From NCBI GenBank assembly GCA_002382525.1, contig DFYA01000239.1, positions 1-12,793 on the forward strand: a stretch of DNA of 12,793 nt, in the 5' to 3' direction. Below, one piece after another: positions 1-6,913 of the stretch (positions within the stretch are counted from its first letter, which is position 1; the number at the start of each line of letters is the position of its first letter). The notes beneath the pieces were generated by a model. It searched no databases. It was not told the origin of the DNA and saw nothing but the letters and a program-made list of their open reading frames with translations. A program made the translations under genes and the position numbers. Source of the DNA: Opitutaceae bacterium UBA4094. Lineage in GTDB: Bacteria; Verrucomicrobiota; Verrucomicrobiia; Opitutales; Opitutaceae.

Positions 1-771
1 GCGTCGCGGGCGCGGGTGCGCTCGTTTACGCATCTGCGTGAGCTGGAGGACGCGGCGCGGGCGCGATGCGCGCGGGCGGGTTTTGACCTGGAATGTTTTT
101 ATCAGGACGAAGGGACGGAGGCGGGTGCGCGGGCGACGGAGCGAGTGCTGCGCGCGCGGGGAATTCGCGGGGTCATTCTGGCGCCGTTGATTCGGCGGCC
201 GCAGCGGCACCTGGAGTGGGCGTGGGAAAACTTTTCCGTGGTGATCGCCGGCAGCGGGCAATGGCATCCGGAGTTTCACCGCGTGCGGTTCAGTCACTTC
301 GAGGACGTGGGGCTGATCGTGCATCATCTGCTGCAGCGGGGGCGGAAGCGGATCGCGTTGGTGGCGGACACGCGGGTGGACAACCGTTCGCAGCATGCGA
401 TGACGGGCGGTTTTTTTGCGGTGGTGCCTCCGGAGGTGCGGCGCGCGGATTCGGTGTATGTGTCGAACGGACGGGATCGGCGTGCGTTTGGGAAGTGGCT
501 GGAGGAGCAGCGACCGGAGGCATTGATCGTGGGCAGCTCGGAGGCGTTGGCTTGGCTGGCCGAGCGGAAGGATGCGCCGGAGGTGGTCGTGACGAGTCGT
601 GAGCTCGCGCCCGAAGCGAAGCGGTGCGCCGGGGTGAAGCAGGACTACGCGGCGCTCGGCGAAGCGGCGGCGGAGCAGTTGCTGGGGCTGTTGTCGTTTA
701 ACCAGACGGGCGTGCCTGCGAATCCGCTGCGGGTGTATTTGCGCGGGCGGTGGGTGGAGGCGGGGCGTTAA
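1..771 (+). CDS. LacI-family transcriptional regulator, C-terminal part (5' truncated by window edge)
   Basis: The frame is open from base 1, so the gene starts upstream; the GTG at 16 is not a credible start because the DNA-binding domain would be missing. What remains is about 256 residues of the periplasmic-binding-protein-like effector domain. It aligns by eye with the complete LacI protein at 5900-6913: ARGIRGVILAP matches ARGIRGLIVGV, and both carry a WENF/LENF segment, then P..HRV...H, then a GRKRIALV/GYRKIGFV strand. By that comparison some 85-90 N-terminal residues (helix-turn-helix and hinge) lie outside the window. The protein is probably a sugar-responsive repressor or activator of a neighbouring glycan-use gene. 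Its TAA stop abuts the stop of the convergent GH63-like gene with no spacer. Family assignment is firm; effector and target are unknown. Confidence 0.85.
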   Translation, partial: ASRARVRSFTHLRELEDAARARCARAGFDLECFYQDEGTEAGARATERVLRARGIRGVILAPLIRRPQRHLEWAWENFSVVIAGSGQWHPEFHRVRFSHFEDVGLIVHHLLQRGRKRIALVADTRVDNRSQHAMTGGFFAVVPPEVRRADSVYVSNGRDRRAFGKWLEEQRPEALIVGSSEALAWLAERKDAPEVVVTSRELAPEAKRCAGVKQDYAALGEAAAEQLLGLLSFNQTGVPANPLRVYLRGRWVEAGR

Positions 772-2271
772 CTAAGACGGGCCGAGCTGGAGCTCGGCGC
801 TCCCGGGGTGGCAAGCGTGGCGATGGCCGTTGAAGATGAGCGTGAATGGGGCGGTGGTGTTGACCGTAACGGTGCCGTCGGGCTCGCGGATGAGATCGAC
901 TTCGATGTCGGCGAAACGGAGGCGCCGCAGGCCAACGCGACCGGGGAGGCGGCAGGTCCATTCGACCTCGCGCGCAAGGCCGTCCACGCGGTGGAAACCG
1001 AGCACGTTTTCGATGAAGAGCGAAATGGGGCCGAGGGCGGACCAACCGCAGAAGTCCGGGCGCGAGAAATGCGCGTCGTCTTTTTCGGTGGCGGGACGCG
1101 GGGCCTCGGGCGCGTAGCATTCCCAGATCGTGTGCGGTGAATGGTGCTCGAACGTCGCGGCTTGGTGGCGGACGAGACGGAGGGCGAGTTCGTCGGCGAG
1201 CGGGGCGTGTCCGTGGCTGTCGAGGGCTTTGGTCGCCATGTAGGCGGTGGGCAGCCAGATGCCGCCGCGCCAATAATGTCCGGTGGCGCGGTAGTCCGGG
1301 TCGTCGCGGGACACGGACGGCCACGGGGCGGGGCCACCGAAGCCCTGCGGGTCGGCGGCGTGCGCGGCGAGGCGAGCGGTTTGGGTGTCGTTGCAGAAAC
1401 CGGCGAGGAGCGGCCAGTAGGCGGCGGGGGTTTTGACCTTTACCGGGGTGCGCGGATCGGCGGCGAGCACGTCGTAGTAGATGCCGTCCTGAGAATCCCA
1501 ATACAAGCGGTCGGCCAATGCGCGCAGGCGCGCGTGTTCGGCGCGGTGGAGCGTGGCTTCGGCGTCGTCACCGAGGAGTTCGGCGATCTCGGCCATGCAA
1601 CGTGCGGCGAGACCCTGTTGGGCGAGGGCGTCGAGCCAGAGGATGCGTTCGTGCCCGTCGTATCCTTCGGGCAGGACGCCGCGTCCGCGCGGGGTGTTGT
1701 CCATGCCGCTGGCGACGCCGGACCACAGGTAGCCGTCGGCGGTGCGGTGAAGGTCGTTATGATAACGGGCGAACGGCGCGGTGACGGTGCGCGGGGTGGG
1801 TTGCGCGTCGAAGAAAGCGTAGTGCTTTTGTAGATACTTCTGCTCCCAGACGCGACGGAGACGGGTGAGGTCGCCGGTGAAGCGGGCGTGTTCGAGCTCG
1901 ATCCAGGCGAAGAGCGGCGGGTTGTCGGGGTGCTGGATCTTAAAGGGAGAAGGGCGGCCGTCGTGGATGGGTTGGTAGAAGTTTTCGAAACTCTCCACAC
2001 CGGGGAAGACATCGGGCGCGTATTTGCAGAAAAGCGCCATGAAGCACGTGTCCCAGATCCAAAGCGTGTTGCGCGCGAAGCCCTCGTCCATGTAGGGCGA
2101 CTGGGGTGCGTCGTCGCGATGAATGACGTGGTCCCACGCCTGGCGCCACGCCTCCCAGTAGAGCGCGATGAGGCCCGGCTCGGAATCGAGCACGGGCTCG
2201 GGGATGCGGTCGCGCAGGAGGGGGAGCGGGTTTTTGGCGTAGGACACGGGGCGGGGGCGTGGCACAGGCAT
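772..2271 (-). CDS. GH63/GH37-like (alpha/alpha)6-barrel glycoside hydrolase, apparently cytoplasmic
   Basis: A 499-residue protein with the signature of the GH63/trehalase/mannosylglycerate-hydrolase-like barrel: a W-x-W-D-T-C-F segment near residues 71-77, YLWSGVASGMDNTPRG around 181-196, YWRGGIWLP near 333-341, and TIWECYAP around 381-388. By analogy with GH63, Asp191 of SGMDN would be the general acid and Glu384 of TIWE the general base. There is no signal peptide, so it probably trims imported oligosaccharides in the cytoplasm. It is the last of five minus-strand genes, 148 nt after the binding-protein gene. The ATG at 2271 lies inside a palindromic repeat; an in-frame TGA at 2289-2287 limits the start to this point or later. 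GTG at 2265 has GGCAGGA placed 6 nt upstream and is an equally good start. The last residues (AELQLG) come from another repeat. Linkage specificity is unknown. Confidence 0.87.
   Translation of the reverse strand: MPVPRPRPVSYAKNPLPLLRDRIPEPVLDSEPGLIALYWEAWRQAWDHVIHRDDAPQSPYMDEGFARNTLWIWDTCFMALFCKYAPDVFPGVESFENFYQPIHDGRPSPFKIQHPDNPPLFAWIELEHARFTGDLTRLRRVWEQKYLQKHYAFFDAQPTPRTVTAPFARYHNDLHRTADGYLWSGVASGMDNTPRGRGVLPEGYDGHERILWLDALAQQGLAARCMAEIAELLGDDAEATLHRAEHARLRALADRLYWDSQDGIYYDVLAADPRTPVKVKTPAAYWPLLAGFCNDTQTARLAAHAADPQGFGGPAPWPSVSRDDPDYRATGHYWRGGIWLPTAYMATKALDSHGHAPLADELALRLVRHQAATFEHHSPHTIWECYAPEAPRPATEKDDAHFSRPDFCGWSALGPISLFIENVLGFHRVDGLAREVEWTCRLPGRVGLRRLRFADIEVDLIREPDGTVTVNTTAPFTLIFNGHRHACHPGSAELQLGPS
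781..804. repeat. Palindromic repeat type B, copy 1 (inside the 3' end of the GH63-like gene)
   Basis: GCCGAGCTGGAGCTCGGC (781-798) is a perfect palindrome with 8-bp arms and a 2-nt loop, followed by GCTCCC. A second copy at 2353-2376 matches at 23 of 24 positions. On the minus strand this copy is coding and supplies AELQLG plus part of the flanks at the C-terminus of the glycosidase. It lies 10 nt past the plus-strand stop of the LacI gene, so it could also act as a hairpin in the convergent transcript, although no T-run follows. Confidence 0.85.
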
Positions 2272-2323
2272 TCCTGCCTGTGTGGGTCAAACGGAGCAGC
2301 ACAGGCAGGAATGCCTGTGCCAC
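2259..2323. repeat. Inverted pair of 24-bp palindromic repeats, type A (copies 1 and 2)
   Basis: Copy 1 (2259-2282) and copy 2 (2300-2323) are exact reverse complements over 24 bases, separated by 17 nt. Each also contains its own hairpin, CACAGGCA-TTCC-TGCCTGTG, with 8-bp arms and a 4-nt loop. Copy 1 holds the annotated start codon of the GH63-like gene and a GGCAGGA stretch that may serve as its ribosome binding site. I associate repeats of this wording with Opitutaceae and related Verrucomicrobiota genomes. The pair resembles a REP/BIME-type module; no associated transposase is in the window. Confidence 0.9.
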
Positions 2324-2352
2324 GTGTGGAATCGGAGCGGCTCGACGAGCGT

Positions 2353-2376
2353 GCCGAGCTGGAGCTCGGCGTTCCC
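2353..2376. repeat. Palindromic repeat type B, copy 2 (intergenic)
   Basis: Same perfect palindrome as at 781-798 (here 2353-2370), followed by GTTCCC in place of GCTCCC. It sits between type A copies 2 and 3 in the spacer downstream of the small carbohydrate-binding-like gene, where on the minus strand it could form a stable hairpin after that gene's stop. Confidence 0.85.
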
Positions 2377-2387
2377 TGCGAAGGCAG

Positions 2388-2411
2388 CACAGGCAAGAAT
2401 GCCTATGCCAC
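2388..2411. repeat. Palindromic repeat type A, copy 3 (diverged)
   Basis: Matches copy 2 at 22 of 24 positions and has the same orientation. One change is in the loop. The other turns a C-G pair of the stem into a pair that remains U-G in minus-strand RNA, so the hairpin is kept in the transcript of the flanking minus-strand genes. It starts 9 nt downstream of the stop codon of the carbohydrate-binding-like gene. The similarity to the region around copy 2 continues to 2435 (39 of 48 positions against 2300-2347), showing a local duplication with an 88-bp offset. Confidence 0.8.
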
Positions 2412-2419
2412 ACTCGGAA

Positions 2420-2986
2420 TCAGAGGGGTTCGACGGTGACGTCGTCGAACTCGGCCTGGCCGGTCCAGCCGATGCCGAGGATGCTGACCTTGATGCCGAT
2501 CGCGTCCGTGGGCTTCGTGAGCACGGTTTCAAGCGGCTCCCAGTTTTTGGACGGGGCGACGAGGAGGAGCCATGAGCCGGGGCCGATCTCGCGCTCTTTG
2601 TTGTCGGCGAGGAGCCAGGAGTAGCTCAGGCCGGGGACCTGCCAGTCGATGTCACCGGGCTGGAAGTCGGCGGAGCGAATGCGCAAGGCGACGCGGACGT
2701 GTTGGACCTTGGCGTCGAGGAGCACGCGCTGCTCGCCCAGGCCCACGGTGGCGGACTTGGTCTTGTTGACGCGCAAGTGGCTCTGCGTGTCCTCGATGAT
2801 GAGTTCGACGGTGGTGCCGGTTTGTTTGAGGTAGTTAGGGTGGGAGATGTTTCTCCAGTCGGCGGGCATGCCGGTTTCGAGGGGATCGGTGAAGTCGCCG
2901 TTTTTGACGAGGTTGGCGCTTTCGAAAGCGAAGGCGGGCGCGGTGGCGAGGCCGAGGAGGAGCGTGAGCAAGGCGGGGGTTTTCAT
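2420..2986 (-). CDS. Small secreted carbohydrate-binding-like (CBM4_9-type) protein
   Basis: A 188-residue protein. Residues 1-20 form a clear Sec signal peptide (MKTPALLTLLLGLATAPAFA). The mature part opens with NLVKNGDFTDPLETGMPADW and closes with GQAEFDDVTVEPL, the two typical edges of CBM4/CBM6/CBM9-like jelly-roll domains. The region between is strand-rich, and no catalytic domain is present. Its ATG overlaps the TGA stop of the upstream GH-A gene (ATGA at 2986-2983), so the two are probably translationally coupled and made together. Likely role: a stand-alone binding module or accessory partner of the co-exported hydrolase. Domain type is inferred from the framing motifs and the ligand is unknown. 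Confidence 0.82.
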   Translation of the reverse strand: MKTPALLTLLLGLATAPAFAFESANLVKNGDFTDPLETGMPADWRNISHPNYLKQTGTTVELIIEDTQSHLRVNKTKSATVGLGEQRVLLDAKVQHVRVALRIRSADFQPGDIDWQVPGLSYSWLLADNKEREIGPGSWLLLVAPSKNWEPLETVLTKPTDAIGIKVSILGIGWTGQAEFDDVTVEPL

Positions 2987-5703
2987 GGTTGTGCGATGGT
3001 TTTGAGTTCCTGAAGGAAATCGGTGAACGGGCCGGCGAAGGAGAGGAAGACGGTGTGGTTGCCGACGGTGGAGCCGGCGGGGAGTTCGTTGGCAAAGAGG
3101 TCGCGGGCGACGAGTCCCTCGCGCGGTTCAGGCAAGGCCAGCGAACCGTGGCCGGCGCGCGGGCAAAGGACGGCGACGGAGCGCTCCGGGCTGGTGAAGA
3201 CGTAGGCGTAAACGCCGTCTTTCATCCGCACCATGCGGTCGAACGTCAGCCCCTCGATGTGCCAGGCCAGTGAGGCACGGCCGAGGGCGGACGGATGGAG
3301 CGAACCGTCGGAGGTGACGAGCGACCGGTAGGAGCCCGGGGAGCCCTGGCTTCCCAAGTCGCCCATGGAGTAGAGGAAGATTTTGGCGACCCCGTTGCCC
3401 AACATGGCGACGTCGTAGCGGAGCACGTTTTCGGTGAGTTGGAGAACGTCCTCGCCGTTGCGGTAAGGGAGCGAGTGGCGGTAGAGGCCGTGGCGGACGC
3501 GGCCGCTGACGGTGGAGGAACCCTCGCTCATCCAAATCGGGAGCGACGTGCGGCGCGCGATTTTTTCGTTGGGGCCGAAGGCGGAGCGCACGGCGCGGGT
3601 GACATCGTCGTCGGGGAAGCCGCTGGTGTCGCCGGTGTAGTGGTGAAAACTGGCGGCATCGGCGTAGCGTTCGCCACCGGCGGCGATCACCCCGGCGGTC
3701 CATTCGGGGCCGCTGAAAACGCCTTCCGGGACGGGGCGCGATTCGGCGTTGGAGGAGGTGTTGACGCCGACGACGGTGATCGCGGGGTCCACCGCTTTCA
3801 CGGCCTCGTAGGCGGTGCGCATGAGGGCAACGTAGTCCTTTTGGGGCGTGGCGCTGGTCATGATCTTTTGGCGTCCCTCGTGTTGGACGTAGTGCGAGCC
3901 GAACCACTTGATCTGCCACGGCTCGTTCCAGACCTCGTAGGCGCGGATCTGGTCCTTGTAGCGCTCGGCGACGGTGCGCACGTAGGCGCTGTAGTCGGCA
4001 AGGTCGCGAGGTTGGAAATACATCTCGAAGTAACCGGGACCGCCCTTGGCGGCGCGGCCGCGTTCGGTCTGGCCCCAGAGGCTGGCCCACTTGGGCGCGG
4101 TTTCGAGCATGCCGAGGATTTCGAGGTGGCCGTCGCGGTAGCGGGCGAGGTCGGCGTCGGCCCAACGCCATTCGCCCTTGGTGGGTTCAAGCATGGCCCA
4201 GGCGGTGATGTGGTTGCCGTCGTTGTGGAGGCGGGTCCAGTTGGCGCCGATGGCCTTGGCCATGGTGACGTGGCGGACGTTGGGGCGAACATGCACGCCG
4301 AACGGGGACTCGGGGGCGGATTTGCCCCAGTGGCGGGGTTGTTTCACGCGGGCCACGATGAGTTCGTTCCACCCGCTCAGCGGGCGGCCGCGTTCGTCGA
4401 CGACACGGGCCTCGACGCGGAAGGCGCCGAGCGGTTGGTGGGCGGCGGCAGCAAAGTTGAACGTGCCCTCGGCCAGGTTGTCGCCCGGTTCGAGGGACGT
4501 GGGCGGGAGGGCGGCGGTGCGCTCATGAGCGTCGGTGACGTTGGCCTCGATGCGGCTACCGGCGGGGAGATTGCCGGTGGCGACGAAACGCAGGACGGCG
4601 GGTTCGTCGTCGAATTGGACGCCGGCCACGGACGCGGCGCCGGTCGGGAGGGCGAGGGCGAGTTCGGCCTCGTGGCCACCGGCGAACGGCGCGGCGGTGT
4701 CGCCTTGGTTGACCATGAGGCCGTCGATCCAGATTTCTCCGCGGGAGTGGAAGCGCAGGTAGTGGTTTTGTCCGTTGGCGACCGGCTTAAATGTGATGGC
4801 CTCGCGGCGCCAGTCCTGGTCGGGGGCGACGCGGAGGACGCGTTCGGCGAGTTTGGTTTCGCGCTCCATGGCAACGACGCGCAGGTAGCCGTTGCCCTTG
4901 AGGTGCACGGATGCGGTGTGGGGCGTGGCGCGGTTGCGCAGGCGGATGAGTTCGCCGTCCCATTGAAATTCTTTTTCGGACGTCATGCGCAGGCTCGGCG
5001 CGCCGCTCGGGCCGCGCTGGTCGGAATCGGGTTGGAGCGTGTAATGCGTGCCCTCGGAAAACTCGCGGGCGACGGTCATGGGCACTTGGAGACCGAGGGG
5101 CAGGCGTGAGTGGCGGAGCAAGTTGGCCGACGGGTCGGTGTCGGTGACGGGTGGGACGCCGCTTTCGAAACTGACCTCGGCGATGTCGACGGTGACCGGA
5201 GACGAAACCGTGATCATGAAGATGACGGGACGCGGCAGCGGGCCGGCCTCGAATTCAAACTCGTCGTTGGAGAAAAAGCCGGAGACGCGGACCTGTTCGC
5301 TCCACCACGTTTTGTAAGGCGCATCGGTGTCGCGGATGGCGAGGTGGATGGAGGTGGGCGTCGAGGCGCGCGCGCGGAAGGTGACGCGCACGGGGCCTTT
5401 GGGGAGATTGGTGGGAAAGGGTGTGACGAGCTGGACCTGCCCTCGGCGGATTTCGCGGATGACGACGGAAGTGAAGGCGGTGCCCTCGAATTGTTGGGGG
5501 GCGTAGTGGACTTTGACGTCGGCCCAGGCGGAGTCGTCGCGCCAACCCGGGGGGACGGTGCCGGTGGCGTTGCCGTTGGCGCGATCCGCAGCGGGGACCG
5601 GTGGCGCGGAGAGGTCCCAGGTGGGGAGCGAGGCGACCGCGTGGGTTGCGAAGACGGCCAGTGATACGAGGGCGAAAAGGGTGGGGAGGAGGCGACGCGA
5701 CAT
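2983..5703 (-). CDS. Large secreted clan GH-A glycoside hydrolase with N-terminal sugar-binding-like modules
   Basis: A 906-residue exported enzyme. Residues 1-24 are a Sec signal peptide. Around 50-180 and 192-335 lie two beta-sandwich modules of CBM4_9 flavour; the second opens with NLLRHSRLP and ends with EIWIDGLMVNQGD. An Ig-like segment spans about 340-455. The TIM barrel begins at SPFGVHVRP (about 466). RAYEVWNEPW holds the acid/base candidate Glu594 and LPIWMSEGSS the nucleophile candidate Glu727, the two-glutamate arrangement of retaining clan GH-A enzymes; FHHYTG near 686 fits a barrel strand. A C-terminal beta domain follows after about 810. It resembles GH39, GH5 or GH30 relatives, but I cannot settle the family or substrate. 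It is followed by a coupled binding protein and preceded by a LacI gene after 196 nt. No convincing Shine-Dalgarno precedes the ATG; the start is chosen for the signal peptide. Confidence 0.88.
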   Translation of the reverse strand: MSRRLLPTLFALVSLAVFATHAVASLPTWDLSAPPVPAADRANGNATGTVPPGWRDDSAWADVKVHYAPQQFEGTAFTSVVIREIRRGQVQLVTPFPTNLPKGPVRVTFRARASTPTSIHLAIRDTDAPYKTWWSEQVRVSGFFSNDEFEFEAGPLPRPVIFMITVSSPVTVDIAEVSFESGVPPVTDTDPSANLLRHSRLPLGLQVPMTVAREFSEGTHYTLQPDSDQRGPSGAPSLRMTSEKEFQWDGELIRLRNRATPHTASVHLKGNGYLRVVAMERETKLAERVLRVAPDQDWRREAITFKPVANGQNHYLRFHSRGEIWIDGLMVNQGDTAAPFAGGHEAELALALPTGAASVAGVQFDDEPAVLRFVATGNLPAGSRIEANVTDAHERTAALPPTSLEPGDNLAEGTFNFAAAAHQPLGAFRVEARVVDERGRPLSGWNELIVARVKQPRHWGKSAPESPFGVHVRPNVRHVTMAKAIGANWTRLHNDGNHITAWAMLEPTKGEWRWADADLARYRDGHLEILGMLETAPKWASLWGQTERGRAAKGGPGYFEMYFQPRDLADYSAYVRTVAERYKDQIRAYEVWNEPWQIKWFGSHYVQHEGRQKIMTSATPQKDYVALMRTAYEAVKAVDPAITVVGVNTSSNAESRPVPEGVFSGPEWTAGVIAAGGERYADAASFHHYTGDTSGFPDDDVTRAVRSAFGPNEKIARRTSLPIWMSEGSSTVSGRVRHGLYRHSLPYRNGEDVLQLTENVLRYDVAMLGNGVAKIFLYSMGDLGSQGSPGSYRSLVTSDGSLHPSALGRASLAWHIEGLTFDRMVRMKDGVYAYVFTSPERSVAVLCPRAGHGSLALPEPREGLVARDLFANELPAGSTVGNHTVFLSFAGPFTDFLQELKTIAQP

Positions 5704-5899
5704 GGGTGAACGAAAGGCGGAAAAGGGCTAAGGGGAGCGGGGCGAGACGAGGATGCGGACGCGTGAAACGACGGAAAGCGTCACGGACTGCACACAGTTG
5801 GGATTCTGCGGGGAGCCCGGGTTTTCGGTCGGGCGCGCAGGGCTTGGCGGGCCCTTGCTCGCGCGCGTTCTCGGACGGGTAGAACGAGTCGGAAGGGCG
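5704..5899. other. Intergenic spacer between LacI and GH-A genes, with possible hairpin and operator
   Basis: This spacer has no credible gene. GCGCGC at 5833-5838 and 5861-5866 bracket an inner stem AGGGC (5839-5843) / GCCCT (5851-5855), giving a GC-rich hairpin with a 5-nt bulge about 35 nt past the LacI stop. It lacks a T-run, so a terminator role is uncertain. At 5762-5785 the arms CGTGA and TCACG are separated by 14 nt, a possible operator 59 nt upstream of the GH-A start. No clear -35/-10 pair was found on the minus strand. Confidence 0.35.
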
Positions 5900-6913
5900 T
5901 TACTTGGCGGGGCAGGACGGGCCTTCGCACCAAATCCCGTCGGAGAGCACTTTCTTCTGGACGGCGGGCAGTCCGCCACGGCCGTGCAAGACCTGCTCGG
6001 CGACGAGGTCCACGGCGTTGGCGGCGTTGAACTCCGTTACCTGGTCGATGCCGGCGTGCGTGTTTTTTCCGGGTAAGACATCAAGGCTAACCAAGGGCAT
6101 GCGCGAGCCGTCGGGCAGGCGCAGGGCTGGGGATTCCAAGGCGAAAGAAAACGTCGTGATGATCGCCTCGGGAGCGGTGCTCGCGATAAAGTCGGCGAGG
6201 GCCTGATCCGTAAACGGCGCGACCCGGAGGAGCTTGGCGGCTTTGGCGGCGCCGAGCGGGTGGTGCGCGAGGAAACTCATGCTGTAGCGCGCCTCGAGGA
6301 TCTCATCGAGGAAGTCGGAGACCACGAAGCCGATCTTGCGGTAGCCGAGCGCGTGGGTCGCGCGGAGGGCGGTGCGCATCGCGTGGTAGTGGTCGTGGCT
6401 CACGCGGTGGAGCGCGGGGGTTTGCAAGGCGCCGCCGAGCGCGGCACAGGCAAAGTTTTCCAGAGGGAAATCGAGCCGGGCTTCTCGTGCGTGATTAAAC
6501 ACGCCGACGATGAGCCCGCGGATACCCCGGGCGTGGAGGATGCGTTCGAGGGCGGCGGGTTTGTGGTCACGCACGAAGAATTCGCTGAGTTCGAAGCCGA
6601 GCTCGGTCGCGCGGGTGCGGGCGCCGCGCAGGTAACGTTGGAGATAAACCGAGCGAACGATTTCGGAGCGGGTCTGTTCGGGCCAGAGGAACGCGATGGT
6701 TTCCTTGCTGGGGACCGGTTGCAGACTGGAGCGGTAAAGAGCGAGCGCCCGCAGCATGGGATCGGGCGAGTAGCCGAGGCGACGGGCGGTCTCGGCGATG
6801 AGTTCGCGGGTGGCGGCGGCGACCATCGGGTCGTCGCGAAGTGCACGCGAAACGGTCGAATAATGAACGCCGGTTTCGCGGGCGATGTCCTTGATCGTGA
6901 TGCGACGGTCCAT
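5900..6913 (-). CDS. LacI-family transcriptional regulator
   Basis: A 337-residue, full-length LacI/GalR-type protein. Residues 5-27 (ITIKDIARETGVHYSTVSRALRD, given here in part: TIKDIARETGVHYSTVSRAL) are the canonical helix-turn-helix, followed by the hinge region AETARRLGYSPDP at about 40-52. The rest is the periplasmic-binding-like effector domain with ARGIRGLIVGVFNH and a GYRKIGFVVSDF segment. It probably binds a sugar from the glycan broken down by its neighbours and controls the surrounding genes; the divergent region at 8409-8553 and the spacer at 5704-5899 are candidate targets. It lies 31 nt after the sulfatase stop in the same direction, so it may be co-transcribed with it. No Shine-Dalgarno is present; the leader is C-rich, complementary to a G-tract cluster. 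Start choice follows the usual short N-terminus before ITIKDIA. Confidence 0.93.
   Translation of the reverse strand: MDRRITIKDIARETGVHYSTVSRALRDDPMVAAATRELIAETARRLGYSPDPMLRALALYRSSLQPVPSKETIAFLWPEQTRSEIVRSVYLQRYLRGARTRATELGFELSEFFVRDHKPAALERILHARGIRGLIVGVFNHAREARLDFPLENFACAALGGALQTPALHRVSHDHYHAMRTALRATHALGYRKIGFVVSDFLDEILEARYSMSFLAHHPLGAAKAAKLLRVAPFTDQALADFIASTAPEAIITTFSFALESPALRLPDGSRMPLVSLDVLPGKNTHAGIDQVTEFNAANAVDLVAEQVLHGRGGLPAVQKKVLSDGIWCEGPSCPAK

Noticed and set aside
781..798. A classical rho-independent terminator for the first LacI gene
   Set aside because: The hairpin is perfect but no T-run follows on either strand, and the same sequence is a dispersed repeat that is coding on the minus strand.
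2259..2411. A CRISPR array, suggested by three near-identical 24-bp units
   Set aside because: The units are in mixed orientation, spacing is 17 and 64 nt, the spacers include another repeat family, and no cas gene is nearby.
2259..2624. Short open frames with wording such as AQAFLPV or HRQECLCH
   Set aside because: These are translations of the palindromic repeats themselves and occur on both strands; no start signal or domain supports a protein.
3295..5109. A 604-codon plus-strand open frame opposite the GH-A gene
   Set aside because: The product is Gly/Ala/Val/Glu/Asp-rich with no recognisable domain and no signal. It mirrors a well-supported enzyme with signal peptide and two catalytic glutamates; such antisense frames are common at high GC.
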